A stretch of DNA of 64,000 nucleotides from Clostridia bacterium (GTDB lineage Bacteria > Bacillota > Clostridia > Oscillospirales > CAG-272), in contig JAFWYJ010000040.1 of assembly GCA_017517745.1 (NCBI GenBank), forward strand, positions 148,203-212,202, given 5' to 3'. A program made the translations under genes and the position numbers. The notes under the pieces were generated by a model. That model made no database searches. It saw only the letters and a list, made by a program, of their open reading frames with translations, and was not told where the DNA came from. Shown here piece after piece: positions 55,936 to 64,000 of this stretch; the stretch's first letter is position 1, and every line of letters begins with the position of its first letter.

Positions 55936-57575
55936 TGGAAGCTGAAGCAACCAAGCTACTCGTCGGAGGGATCTCGGTCTCTCCCGATGCTGATGAGAAG
56001 GAAATTTTAAAAAAAGCCAAGGATAAAATGAAGCGGGCGGGCTTTTCGACCTCCACGCTTCATTTTCGGCTTTATAAAAAGTCTGTGGACGCGCGTAAAA
56101 GAGATCGGATTCGCCTGGTTTGCACGGTTTTGGCGGAGGGAGCGTTTTCAAAACGCGAACTTACCGAGGCACGCTTGCGTGCCGCCGATGCCAAGTTGCT
56201 TGCGGAGGAGAAGCTCGATCCCGTGCTTGGAAGCAAGCCGATGAGGGGGCGTCCTTTGGTGGTCGGAATGGGCCCTGCCGGACTGTTTGCGGCTTTGCTG
56301 TTGGCGCGCAACGGATATGCGCCGATCCTGATCGACCGCGGTGCCTCGGTGGAAGAGCGTGTCCGCGACGTGGAAGGTTTCAAAAAAACGGGAGTTTTGA
56401 ATCCCGAGAGCAATATTCAGTTTGGTGCAGGAGGGGCGGGAACCTTTTCTGACGGCAAGCTCGTAACGCGCATTCACGATGCTCGGTGCGGATTCGTTTT
56501 GCAAACGTTGTGCGAGTTCGGTGCGCCGGAAGAGATCTTGGTCAAGGCAAAGCCTCACGTGGGCACAGATCTTTTGCGCGGCGTGGTTTCTTCGATGCTG
56601 GAAGAGATCGAAAGGCTTGGCGGCGAGGTTCGCTACCATTGCCGCATGGATGATTTTGAAGAGCTTGCCGACGGAAGTTTGCGCATCAGGACAAGCTGTG
56701 GCGATCTCGCTTGCGGCGCGATGATTCTGGCGTTGGGACACAGTGCGCGCGATACCTATGCGCGCCTTTTGGAAAAGAACGTTGCCATGGAGCCAAAGCC
56801 GATTTCGGTCGGCGTGCGCGTGGAGCATCTGCAGCGCGATATGGATGTGGCTTTGTACGGCGATTTTGCGGGACATCCCAATCTCGGACCTGCCGAATAT
56901 ACGCTTTCCGATACAAGCACGGGAAGAGGTGTCTATACCTTTTGCATGTGTCCCGGCGGTGAGGTTGTCGCTGCGGCAAGTGAGGAAGGCGGATTGGTTG
57001 TCAACGGCATGAGCAATCACGCCAGAAGCGGCAAAAATGCCAATGCGGCAGTCGCGGTTTCGGTCGGTTGTCAGGACATTGTCCCTGTCAACGGAAGTGC
57101 CGTGTTGGGAGCGATCGCTTTTCAGAGACAGATCGAGCGCGCGGCTTATGCCGCGGGAGGCGGGGCTTACGTTGCACCCGTGATGACGCTCGGAGATTTT
57201 TTGCAAGGGAAGCGCGGAACCGAACCTTCGCGAATTTTGCCGTCCTACCGAGACGGCAAGGTCAAAGTCACCGATTTCGAAGGCGTTTTCCCGCAGTTTG
57301 TAAAAGAAAGCTTGCGCTATGGCTTTGCTTCGTTTGGCAAGAAGATTCAAGGTTACGATGCACCTGATGCGATCCTGACTGCGGCCGAGACGAGAACCTC
57401 GGCACCCTTGCGCATTTTGCGCGATGCGGAAACCATGAACGCGCTCGGTCATCGCTTGCTTTATCCTTGCGGAGAGGGTGCCGGCTATGCCGGCGGTATC
57501 ACCAGCGCGGCGGTGGACGGCGTGCGAGTCGCGCTTGCGCTGATGGCGCATTATGCACCGTCAAAAGAACGTTAA
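55932..57575 (+). CDS. NAD(P)/FAD-dependent oxidoreductase (COG2509 type)
   Basis: A 547-residue flavoprotein of the group called uncharacterised FAD-dependent dehydrogenase. After an N-terminal domain of about 100 residues it has the FAD-binding motif VVGMGPAGLFAALLLARNGY near 109. NIQFGAGGAGTFSDGKL (near 164) and the C-terminal GEGAGYAGGITSAAVDGV (near 516) are typical of this group. It probably uses a nicotinamide cofactor; the substrate is unknown. ATG 55932 or the next ATG 55935 are both possible; they overlap the cdaR stub stop. In clostridia the gene is frequently found between cdaA/cdaR and glmM, which supports the assignment. Confidence 0.87.
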   Translation: MMEAEATKLLVGGISVSPDADEKEILKKAKDKMKRAGFSTSTLHFRLYKKSVDARKRDRIRLVCTVLAEGAFSKRELTEARLRAADAKLLAEEKLDPVLGSKPMRGRPLVVGMGPAGLFAALLLARNGYAPILIDRGASVEERVRDVEGFKKTGVLNPESNIQFGAGGAGTFSDGKLVTRIHDARCGFVLQTLCEFGAPEEILVKAKPHVGTDLLRGVVSSMLEEIERLGGEVRYHCRMDDFEELADGSLRIRTSCGDLACGAMILALGHSARDTYARLLEKNVAMEPKPISVGVRVEHLQRDMDVALYGDFAGHPNLGPAEYTLSDTSTGRGVYTFCMCPGGEVVAAASEEGGLVVNGMSNHARSGKNANAAVAVSVGCQDIVPVNGSAVLGAIAFQRQIERAAYAAGGGAYVAPVMTLGDFLQGKRGTEPSRILPSYRDGKVKVTDFEGVFPQFVKESLRYGFASFGKKIQGYDAPDAILTAAETRTSAPLRILRDAETMNALGHRLLYPCGEGAGYAGGITSAAVDGVRVALALMAHYAPSKER

Positions 57576-57633
57576 GGTTTACGGATTTGGAACAGAAACA
57601 CTGCATGTATCCGGGCAGTATTTAGGAGGAAGA

Positions 57634-59826
57634 ATGACGGAACAGAAAAGGAAACAAAAGAAATGGTCATTGAAATACCGTCCCGGCAATGCGGAGCTCG
57701 ATCGAGCAATCGAGGATTTGGCCAAAAGCGCATCGCTTTCGCCCATCATGGCTCGCTTGCTCTATATGCGCGGCTATCACACTGCCGACGAGGTGCGCGT
57801 GTTTTTCAATCAGGAGACGGCGTATTTGCACGATCCCTACCTGATGCAGGACATCGCGCCCGCGGTGGAGCGTATTTCGCTGGCTCTTGAAAGAGGGGAG
57901 CGAATCGCCATCTACGGAGATTATGACGTGGACGGCGTGACCTCGGTCAGCTTGCTCTATCTCTATCTGAGTGCGCACGGAGCAGACGTTGAATATTACA
58001 TTCCGAGTCGCATGCGAGAGGGTTACGGACTTTCCAAGCCTGCGATCGACCGTCTCAAAGAGGACGGAGTCCGCCTGATGATTACGGTGGACACGGGTAT
58101 CACCGCCATTGAGGAAACGGCGTATGCCAAATCTTTGGGCATCGATACCGTAATCACCGATCACCACGAGTGTCGTGCGGAGCTTCCCGATGCTTGCGCG
58201 GTGGTCAACCCCCATCGTCAGGATGATGGCTATCCCTTCAAGGAGTTGGCGGGCGTCGGCGTGGTGTTCAAGTTGATCTGTGCGTTTGAGATGGCGGAGT
58301 GTCGGAAGGACGGACGCTCCGAGCTTGATGGACTTGAGCGCGTTTGTCTGGAGTATGCCGATCTGGTCGCCATCGGTACAATTGCCGACGTGATGCCCGT
58401 GGTGGACGAAAATCGCTTGATCATCACGCTGGGTTTGAAACTTTTGGAGCGCACCGAGCGTCTCGGCTTGCGCGCTTTGATCGAGGCGGCGTCAGGATCC
58501 AAGCAATCCGAGGGAAGCCGTTACGTAAAAAAAAGAAAGATCAATTCGAGTTTTATCGGATTTACCGTTGCCCCGCGTATGAACGCCGCGGGACGTGTGA
58601 GCGACGCGACGATTGCGGTTGAGCTTCTGCTTGCCGAGAATGAGCACAGTGCCGCACGATTGGCAGAGCAACTTTGTGATTTGAACGCCACGAGACAGAC
58701 CGAGGAAAACCGAATTGCCGAACAGGCATATCAAAAAATCGAGCAGACGCTCCGCCCCGAGGATCGCGTCATCGTGATCGATGATGACGAATGGCAGCAG
58801 GGTATCATCGGAATCGTATCCTCGCGAATCACGGAACGATATGGGCTTCCGTCCATTTTGATTTCGTTTGACGGATCTGTGCAGGGGATCCCCATGCAGA
58901 CCGACGTCGGAAAGGGTTCCGGAAGAAGCATCAAGGGGCTGAACTTGGTGGAGGCATTGATTGACAGCGAGGAGCTTTTGGTTCGCTTCGGCGGACACGA
59001 GCTGGCTGCGGGACTCAGCATTTTGCGGTGTAACATTGACGCTTTCCGTGAGAAAATCAACGCGTATGCCGCCGCTCATCTGGATGAGGAGATGCTGTGC
59101 ATCAGCGTGGATGCCGACTGTGAGATCGGAATCCACGAGCTTTCGATGTCACTGGCGCAGGAGATTGCGGCGATGGAGCCCTTTGGCGTTTCCAATCCCG
59201 TTCCCAATTTCATTTTGCGCGATGCTCACGTTGTCCGCATGATCCCTATGGGAGGGGGTAAGCATACAAAGCTGATCGTCGAAAAGGACGGCGTCGAAAT
59301 GACCGCCGTGTGGTTTGGCGTGAATCAGACACAGATCGATTTTGAGATCGGAGACACGGTCGACGTGCTGTTTCAACTCAATATCAATGAATACCAGAAC
59401 ATCACGTCCCTGCAAATGTTGGTGCAGGACATGCATCTTGCGGAAAGCTATGAGCAAACGTATCGGATGCAGGTCGCCCGCTATGAGGAGATCCGCGCAG
59501 GCGGCGAGTACACCGCGGACGAGCAGGTTTTGCCCAACAGAGACGATATTGCCGTGGTTTTCACCGCGTTGCGCCGTGAATTCCGCGCGGGACACACCGT
59601 CTTCAGCATGAGAAAATGCCTCTCGATGCTGCGGAATATTGGCGTGGAGCACATCAATTACATCAAGTTGAAATTCATCATCCGCATCATGCAGGAGCTT
59701 CGAATTTGTGACATTATGGAGCCGGTGGAGGATACCTATCTGTTTGAGTTTCAATACCAAACCACCAAAACCAACATCGAAAAATCCTCGATCCTGCGAA
59801 AGCTGAAACTGCAATTGCAAAGATGA
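57634..59826 (+). CDS. recJ: Single-stranded-DNA-specific exonuclease RecJ
   Basis: A 730-residue 5'-3' exonuclease of the DHH superfamily, acting in recombination and repair. The metal-binding motifs are YGDYDVDGVTS, TVDTGITAIEE and TDHHECRAELP, followed by NPHRQD. The DHHA1 domain has GGHELAAGLSI, and an OB-type domain follows from about residue 480. The C-terminal 120 residues are an extension of the Firmicutes type. ATG 57634 follows TTAGGAGG by three bases; a longer frame would overlap the flavoprotein gene. In many clostridia an apt gene lies between recJ and rel, but here rel follows directly after 68 bases. Confidence 0.95.
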   Translation: MTEQKRKQKKWSLKYRPGNAELDRAIEDLAKSASLSPIMARLLYMRGYHTADEVRVFFNQETAYLHDPYLMQDIAPAVERISLALERGERIAIYGDYDVDGVTSVSLLYLYLSAHGADVEYYIPSRMREGYGLSKPAIDRLKEDGVRLMITVDTGITAIEETAYAKSLGIDTVITDHHECRAELPDACAVVNPHRQDDGYPFKELAGVGVVFKLICAFEMAECRKDGRSELDGLERVCLEYADLVAIGTIADVMPVVDENRLIITLGLKLLERTERLGLRALIEAASGSKQSEGSRYVKKRKINSSFIGFTVAPRMNAAGRVSDATIAVELLLAENEHSAARLAEQLCDLNATRQTEENRIAEQAYQKIEQTLRPEDRVIVIDDDEWQQGIIGIVSSRITERYGLPSILISFDGSVQGIPMQTDVGKGSGRSIKGLNLVEALIDSEELLVRFGGHELAAGLSILRCNIDAFREKINAYAAAHLDEEMLCISVDADCEIGIHELSMSLAQEIAAMEPFGVSNPVPNFILRDAHVVRMIPMGGGKHTKLIVEKDGVEMTAVWFGVNQTQIDFEIGDTVDVLFQLNINEYQNITSLQMLVQDMHLAESYEQTYRMQVARYEEIRAGGEYTADEQVLPNRDDIAVVFTALRREFRAGHTVFSMRKCLSMLRNIGVEHINYIKLKFIIRIMQELRICDIMEPVEDTYLFEFQYQTTKTNIEKSSILRKLKLQLQR

Positions 59827-59894
59827 TTGACACAAATCGTTCGAAGGCGGCTCGCACGCAAACATGAGCCGTGTTTGAAGGAAAGGCGAACTTT

Positions 59895-62129
59895 ATGACA
59901 GATTCAACGGTACATACCGACATCCGCCGGTTGCTTGATATTCTCAAAGCGACGGGAAAAAAATACGATATTGAAAAAATCACCAATGCCTTTGAATATG
60001 CGAAGGAATTGCACGAGGGGCAGTTCCGCGTCAGCGGAGAGGCCTATATCTCGCATCCGATCGCGGTTGCCGAGATCGTGGCGGGCTTGGAATTGGATAG
60101 CGATTCGATTTGCGCTGCGCTTTTGCACGACACCGTGGAGGATTGCTCCGAAAAGACCGATCTGCACGAGGTGGAAAAGAAGTTCGGCCAAAGCGTCGCG
60201 CTGCTTGTTGACGGATTAACGAAGATCGTTACGTTGCAGGTGGAGGACAAGGAAGAAGCACACATTGAAAATTTGCGCAAGATGTTGCTCGCCATGTCAA
60301 AGGACGTTCGCGTGATCTTCATCAAATTGTGTGACCGCCTGCACAACATGCGCACACTCAGCGTCAAGGCCGATCAAAAGCGCCGTATGACGGCACTTGA
60401 GACCATGCAGGTCTATGCGCCTCTGGCGCACCGCCTCGGTATGCAACGCATCAAGCAGGAGCTTGAGAATCTGGGTCTTCAATATCTCGACCCGATCGGC
60501 TATGAGGAGGTCCGACAGCATATTGAGGAAAAATACGGCGAAAATCTCGGTTTTATTGAGAATATTCGCTCGCTCATCGATCAAAAAATGCGCGAAAACA
60601 ACATTCATTTTGCGCTGGAGGGGCGTATCAAATCGGTTTATTCGATTTATAAAAAGATGTATAATCAGAATAAATCCTTTGATCAGATCTATGACTTTTA
60701 CGCGCTCCGTATCATTGTGGACACCGAGCTGGAGTGTTACACTGCGCTCGGCTTGATTCACGAGATGTTCAATTCGATGCCGGGACGCTTCAAGGATTAT
60801 ATTTCCACACCGAAGCCCAACATGTACCGATCCTTGCATACGACGGTCATCGGACGCGACGGTATTCCTTTCGAGGTGCAGATCCGGACCCGAGAGATGC
60901 ATCACATCGCAGAATACGGTATCGCGGCGCACTGGAAATATAAATCCGGTTCGTCGTCCAAGGCAGAGCTTGACCGCAAGCTCGAGTGGATCGCAAGATT
61001 GATCGAGACCGAGGATGAGCAGCGCGATCCCGAGGAATTCATGAACGCGCTCAAAACCGACATTTTCCACGACGAGGTCTTTGTTTTTACCCCCAAGGGA
61101 GACGTCATCGCTTTGCCGACGGGTGCCAACGTCATTGACTTTGCTTATGCCATTCACTCGGCAATCGGTGACAAGATGATCGGAGGTAAGATCAACGGCA
61201 TGATCGTGCCGATCGATCGCACACTGGAGAATGGTGAGATCGTTGAGATCCTGACCTCGTCCTCCTCCAAAGGACCGAGTCGCGATTGGCTGAACATCGT
61301 CAAGACCAGTGCCGCGCGCTCCAAGATCCGCGCGTGGTTCAAGAGAGAGAGACGTGCGGAAAACATCGTGGTTGGAAGGACCGCGGTGGAGGCAGAGTTG
61401 AAGAAGCTGGTCAGAGGTTGTACCGAGGCGCAAAAGGAGGCAGTCGTTTTGGCGGTTGCCGAGCGGATCGGAATCAACGGTATCGAAGATTTTTACAATG
61501 CAATCGGATACGGCGGTGTGATGATGTCCAAGGTGATCCGCCGTTTGCAGGAGGAATGCGAGCGCAGTCTCAAGAGTGCGATGATCGAGTCCACTGCAGC
61601 CCCTGCGGTGTCCGTCGAATCGATGACCGCCTCCGCCAAACCCAAAAACGTCAAGTCGAACAGTGGCATCATTGTGGACGGCGAAGCGGGATGCATGGTA
61701 AAATTCGCGAAATGCTGCAACCCATTGCCGGGCGATGCCGTGATTGGATTTGTGACCAAGGGCTTCGGTATTTCGATTCACAAACTCGATTGTCCCAACG
61801 TGCTGGAGGGACGTAAAAATCCCGAGAATGCCGAGAGATGGAAGGAAGCACATTGGGAAGAGTCGGAAGCGCGCGGGGACGGCCACAGTGTCTATGAGGC
61901 ATTGCTTCAGTTGCATGCGGACAACCGTATCGGTATGCTTGCCGATATCACAACGGTGCTTGCAGACATGCGCGTTTCGATTTTGCAGGTCAACGTGGTC
62001 AACAAGAGTGACGGAAATGCCATGATCAATCTCAAGGTCGGATGTAAAAACGTTTCTCATTATGAATCCATCGTGTCGCGCTTGCGCGGCTTGCACGGCG
62101 TGAATAATATTTTGCGCGGTTTTGCCTGA
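59895..62129 (+). CDS. relA: Bifunctional (p)ppGpp synthetase/hydrolase Rel
   Basis: A 744-residue stringent-response enzyme that makes and degrades (p)ppGpp. The HD hydrolase domain has HDTVED near 76 and is intact. The synthetase domain has RIIV, the RFKD motif typical of bifunctional Rel enzymes, and EVQIRTREMHHIAEYGIAAHW is its signature. A TGS domain (FVFTPKGDVIALPTGANVID) follows, then a conserved-Cys part with FAKCCNPLPGD, and a C-terminal ACT domain with NRIGMLADITTVLADM. AAAGG lies upstream of ATG 59895. It precedes dtd, whose start is 26 bases on. Confidence 0.96.
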   Translation: MTDSTVHTDIRRLLDILKATGKKYDIEKITNAFEYAKELHEGQFRVSGEAYISHPIAVAEIVAGLELDSDSICAALLHDTVEDCSEKTDLHEVEKKFGQSVALLVDGLTKIVTLQVEDKEEAHIENLRKMLLAMSKDVRVIFIKLCDRLHNMRTLSVKADQKRRMTALETMQVYAPLAHRLGMQRIKQELENLGLQYLDPIGYEEVRQHIEEKYGENLGFIENIRSLIDQKMRENNIHFALEGRIKSVYSIYKKMYNQNKSFDQIYDFYALRIIVDTELECYTALGLIHEMFNSMPGRFKDYISTPKPNMYRSLHTTVIGRDGIPFEVQIRTREMHHIAEYGIAAHWKYKSGSSSKAELDRKLEWIARLIETEDEQRDPEEFMNALKTDIFHDEVFVFTPKGDVIALPTGANVIDFAYAIHSAIGDKMIGGKINGMIVPIDRTLENGEIVEILTSSSSKGPSRDWLNIVKTSAARSKIRAWFKRERRAENIVVGRTAVEAELKKLVRGCTEAQKEAVVLAVAERIGINGIEDFYNAIGYGGVMMSKVIRRLQEECERSLKSAMIESTAAPAVSVESMTASAKPKNVKSNSGIIVDGEAGCMVKFAKCCNPLPGDAVIGFVTKGFGISIHKLDCPNVLEGRKNPENAERWKEAHWEESEARGDGHSVYEALLQLHADNRIGMLADITTVLADMRVSILQVNVVNKSDGNAMINLKVGCKNVSHYESIVSRLRGLHGVNNILRGFA

Positions 62130-62154
62130 ACGCGGACGGAAAGGAACAAGAACA

Positions 62155-62613
62155 ATGAAAGCAGTGATTCAACGGGTGTCACACGCCTCGGTCGCCGTGG
62201 ACGGAGAGATCGTTGGCGCGTGCGGCGCGGGTTTGATGATTTTACTTGGTGTTGCGGAGGGTGACACCGAGGTGGATGCCGAGTTGCTTTGTCGCAAAAT
62301 CGTACAGTTGCGCATCTTTTGCGACGAAGAAGGGAAGATGAACCGCTCTCTGCGAGACGTCGACGGAGAGATGCTGGTGATTTCTCAGTTTACGCTGATG
62401 GCAAATTACCGACACGGCAACCGTCCCGATTTTATGGCTTCGGCAAAGCCTGCCGAGGCAGAGCGGCTTTATGAATATTTCAAAAAGCTTGCATCGGCAG
62501 AGATCCGACGTGTGGAATCCGGCGTTTTTGGTGCGCACATGAAGGTCGAGTTGCTCAATGACGGACCTGTTACCATCGTGATGGACAGCGAAGTGCTGAA
62601 AAAGAAAAAGTAA
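62155..62613 (+). CDS. dtd: D-aminoacyl-tRNA deacylase
   Basis: A 152-residue enzyme that removes D-amino acids (and glycine from tRNA-Ala) mischarged on tRNA. The N-terminal MKAVIQRVSHASVAVDG is characteristic, as are the active-site motifs SQFTLMA and NDGPVTI, which contain the family's SQ and GP residues. It is a dimer in other species. ATG 62155 follows GGAAAGGAAC. It is part of the recJ-rel-dtd-hemZ operon; the next gene starts 12 bases after its stop. Confidence 0.95.
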   Translation: MKAVIQRVSHASVAVDGEIVGACGAGLMILLGVAEGDTEVDAELLCRKIVQLRIFCDEEGKMNRSLRDVDGEMLVISQFTLMANYRHGNRPDFMASAKPAEAERLYEYFKKLASAEIRRVESGVFGAHMKVELLNDGPVTIVMDSEVLKKKK

Positions 62614-62624
62614 GGATTTTTGAT

Positions 62625-64000
62625 ATGAAACTGATACTAAACGGAAATATCAACGTATACTATGTGCAGACTCTCTGTATGATCTTTTTCCCCGGGGAGA
62701 AGTTCGGTGCTGCTGAGGAGGCGTCTGCCGATGCCCCGACGCTGACATTGACGCTGACCGAAAGTGATGAGGGGTTGACCGCCGCAGCAGAGGTTACCTT
62801 GCGCGAAAAGCAAGCGTTTGCAGAGAAATTTTATGCTTTTTCCGATACGGTTACCCGTGACAAAACGGCAAAGCTGGCTTGCGGTGCCGCCGTGATTTCG
62901 GCTTGCGGAGAATTGATGGGCTATCGTCCCGCGTGGGGAATGCTGACGGGTGTCCGTCCTTCCAAGGTGGCCACCGAGCTTTTGCAGGAGGGCTTGAGCA
63001 AGACGCGCGTCAAAAAAATTCTGACCTCGGAATATTTCGTGATCCCCAAGAAGGCTGCATTGGCGACCGACGTGGCGATCAACGAGCAAAAACTGATCGG
63101 AAACGGCTCGACGAAGGATTGCAGCGTTTACGTGGCAATTCCGTTTTGTCCTACACGATGCTCCTATTGCTCCTTTGTTTCCTATACTTCACCCAAGCTG
63201 TTGGCACTGATCCCGGACTATCTGACACATTTGATCGAGGACCTCGAAAAGATGTTTGCCAAGATCAAGGAATTGGGCTTGCACGTCAAGACGCTTTACA
63301 TCGGAGGCGGTACGCCGACGATTCTGACTGCCGATCAGCTCAGAGTGCTTCTCGGCAAGATCGCGTCTTTGACCGACGTGTTTGCACTTGAGGAATATAC
63401 GCTGGAGGCGGGAAGACCGGACACCATCACACAGGAGAAGTTTTCGGTGGCGAAGGAATACGGTGTGACGCGCATCTGTGTCAATCCGCAGTCGCTTTGC
63501 GACGAGGTTTTGCAAAGCATTGGTCGTGCGCATACGGCAGATGACTTTTTGCGCGCGTTTGAGATGGCGAGAGAATCGGGAATCCCCTATATCAACACCG
63601 ATCTGATCGTGGGCTTGCCCGGTGACAATTTCCAATCTTTCTCTCAGACTTTTGACAAGATTTTGTCCCTGCATCCCGAAAACATCACCGTACATACCTT
63701 CTGTGTCAAAAAGGCAGCTGAGATTCTGCGGCAGGGAAGCAACGTCTATTCCTTGCGCGGCGGTGATGCCGGAAAATGTGTGGATTATACACAGCTCAGA
63801 GCCCAGCAGGAGGGCTATTTGCCCTATTATATGTACCGTCAGAAGAACACCGTCGGAAATTTTGAAAACGTCGGCTTCAGTCTGCCGGGCGCAGAGGGGC
63901 GATACAATATTTATATGATGGAAGAGGTGCATTCCATTTTCGCGGTTGGCGCGGGCGCGGTTTCCAAAATGGTGGACTACCGTCCCGAAAACGGTGGAAA
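62625..64000 (+). CDS. hemZ: Coproporphyrinogen dehydrogenase-like radical SAM protein HemZ (partial, cut by window end)
   Basis: The first 458 residues are present. An N-terminal domain of about 165 residues, typical of HemZ, contains WGMLTGVRPSKVATELL near residue 104. The radical SAM domain follows with the cluster motif CPTRCSYC near residue 174, preceded by VAIPF, and with YIGGGTPTIL near 225. It belongs to the HemN family but has the N-terminal extension of HemZ. HemZ is annotated as oxygen-independent coproporphyrinogen oxidase, though this activity is not certain for all members, and organisms without heme synthesis may carry it for another role. ATG 62625 follows TAAGGA. The C-terminus lies beyond the window. 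Confidence 0.85.
   Translation, partial: MKLILNGNINVYYVQTLCMIFFPGEKFGAAEEASADAPTLTLTLTESDEGLTAAAEVTLREKQAFAEKFYAFSDTVTRDKTAKLACGAAVISACGELMGYRPAWGMLTGVRPSKVATELLQEGLSKTRVKKILTSEYFVIPKKAALATDVAINEQKLIGNGSTKDCSVYVAIPFCPTRCSYCSFVSYTSPKLLALIPDYLTHLIEDLEKMFAKIKELGLHVKTLYIGGGTPTILTADQLRVLLGKIASLTDVFALEEYTLEAGRPDTITQEKFSVAKEYGVTRICVNPQSLCDEVLQSIGRAHTADDFLRAFEMARESGIPYINTDLIVGLPGDNFQSFSQTFDKILSLHPENITVHTFCVKKAAEILRQGSNVYSLRGGDAGKCVDYTQLRAQQEGYLPYYMYRQKNTVGNFENVGFSLPGAEGRYNIYMMEEVHSIFAVGAGAVSKMVDYRPENGG

Noticed and set aside
1..64000. CRISPR arrays, rRNA genes, insertion sequences and known riboswitches
   Set aside because: I looked for regularly spaced repeats, rRNA stretches, transposase motifs and common riboswitch cores by eye and saw none; a covariance-model search would be needed to exclude weak riboswitches.

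Overview
The window looks like a chromosomal segment of a low-to-mid-GC Firmicute, most likely an uncultured member of class Clostridia. The support is its gene set: a ctsR-mcsA-mcsB-clpC operon with CtsR boxes, addAB instead of recBCD, a YlmC/YmxH sporulation-type protein, cdaA, an ecfA1-ecfA2-ecfT-truA cluster, a bifunctional rel gene followed by dtd and hemZ, and DUF1836, DUF951 and DUF5711 proteins. Shine-Dalgarno sites are mostly variants of AAAGGA(G), and sigma-A type promoters mostly have a 17-nt spacer. The sequence does not let me name a genus. I see no prophage, insertion sequence, CRISPR array or rRNA operon. After start correction no gene-free gap exceeds 300 bases; the largest, about 10362-10655, holds the CtsR boxes and the dxs promoter.

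Layout. 1-1257: start of a MutS-like ATPase (minus, cut by the window edge). 1439-2353: degenerate uronate-isomerase-like protein. 2414-5499: D-amino-acid aminotransferase and a membrane-anchored glucosaminidase (minus, coupled). 5713-10361: clpC, mcsB (split by an in-frame TAG), mcsA and ctsR (minus), with three CtsR boxes upstream. 10656-18883: dxs, a DUF1836 regulator, a Xer-type recombinase, a membrane protein with a HAD phosphatase, a MATE pump, fructose-bisphosphate aldolase and a small anchored protein. 18940-27876: an SLC13/ArsB-like transporter, then queG-addB-addA. 27994-30368: rlmA-like methyltransferase, glycosyltransferase, an isolated DUF4279 gene and tRNA-Val(GAC). 30451-37860: YitT protein, a 1068-residue sigma factor with a giant C-terminal extension, a DUF362 ferredoxin protein, an M14 peptidase and a membrane protein. 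37914-43640: DUF951-yfhO-ruvA-ruvB facing divergent ruvC. 43679-52805: methyltransferase, ECF transporter energy module, truA, DUF5711, CvpA, a ClpE-like unfoldase and ymxH. 52962-64000: pncB, cdaA with a 64-residue cdaR stub, a flavoprotein, recJ, rel, dtd and hemZ (cut by the window edge).

Most genes are housekeeping: protein quality control (ClpC/McsAB/CtsR, ClpE), recombinational repair (AddAB, RuvABC, RecJ), nucleotide signalling (CdaA, Rel) and cofactor metabolism (Dxs, PncB, QueG, HemZ). Three things stand out. One is the sigma factor at 31500-34706, whose C-terminal part of nearly 900 residues carries an internal duplication and has no recognisable anti-sigma partner. Another is mcsB, where an in-frame TAG separates the kinase domain from the phosphoarginine-sensing domain; TAG ends none of the 48 other complete genes I could check (28 TGA, 20 TAA). 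The third is the reduction of cdaR to little more than a membrane anchor.
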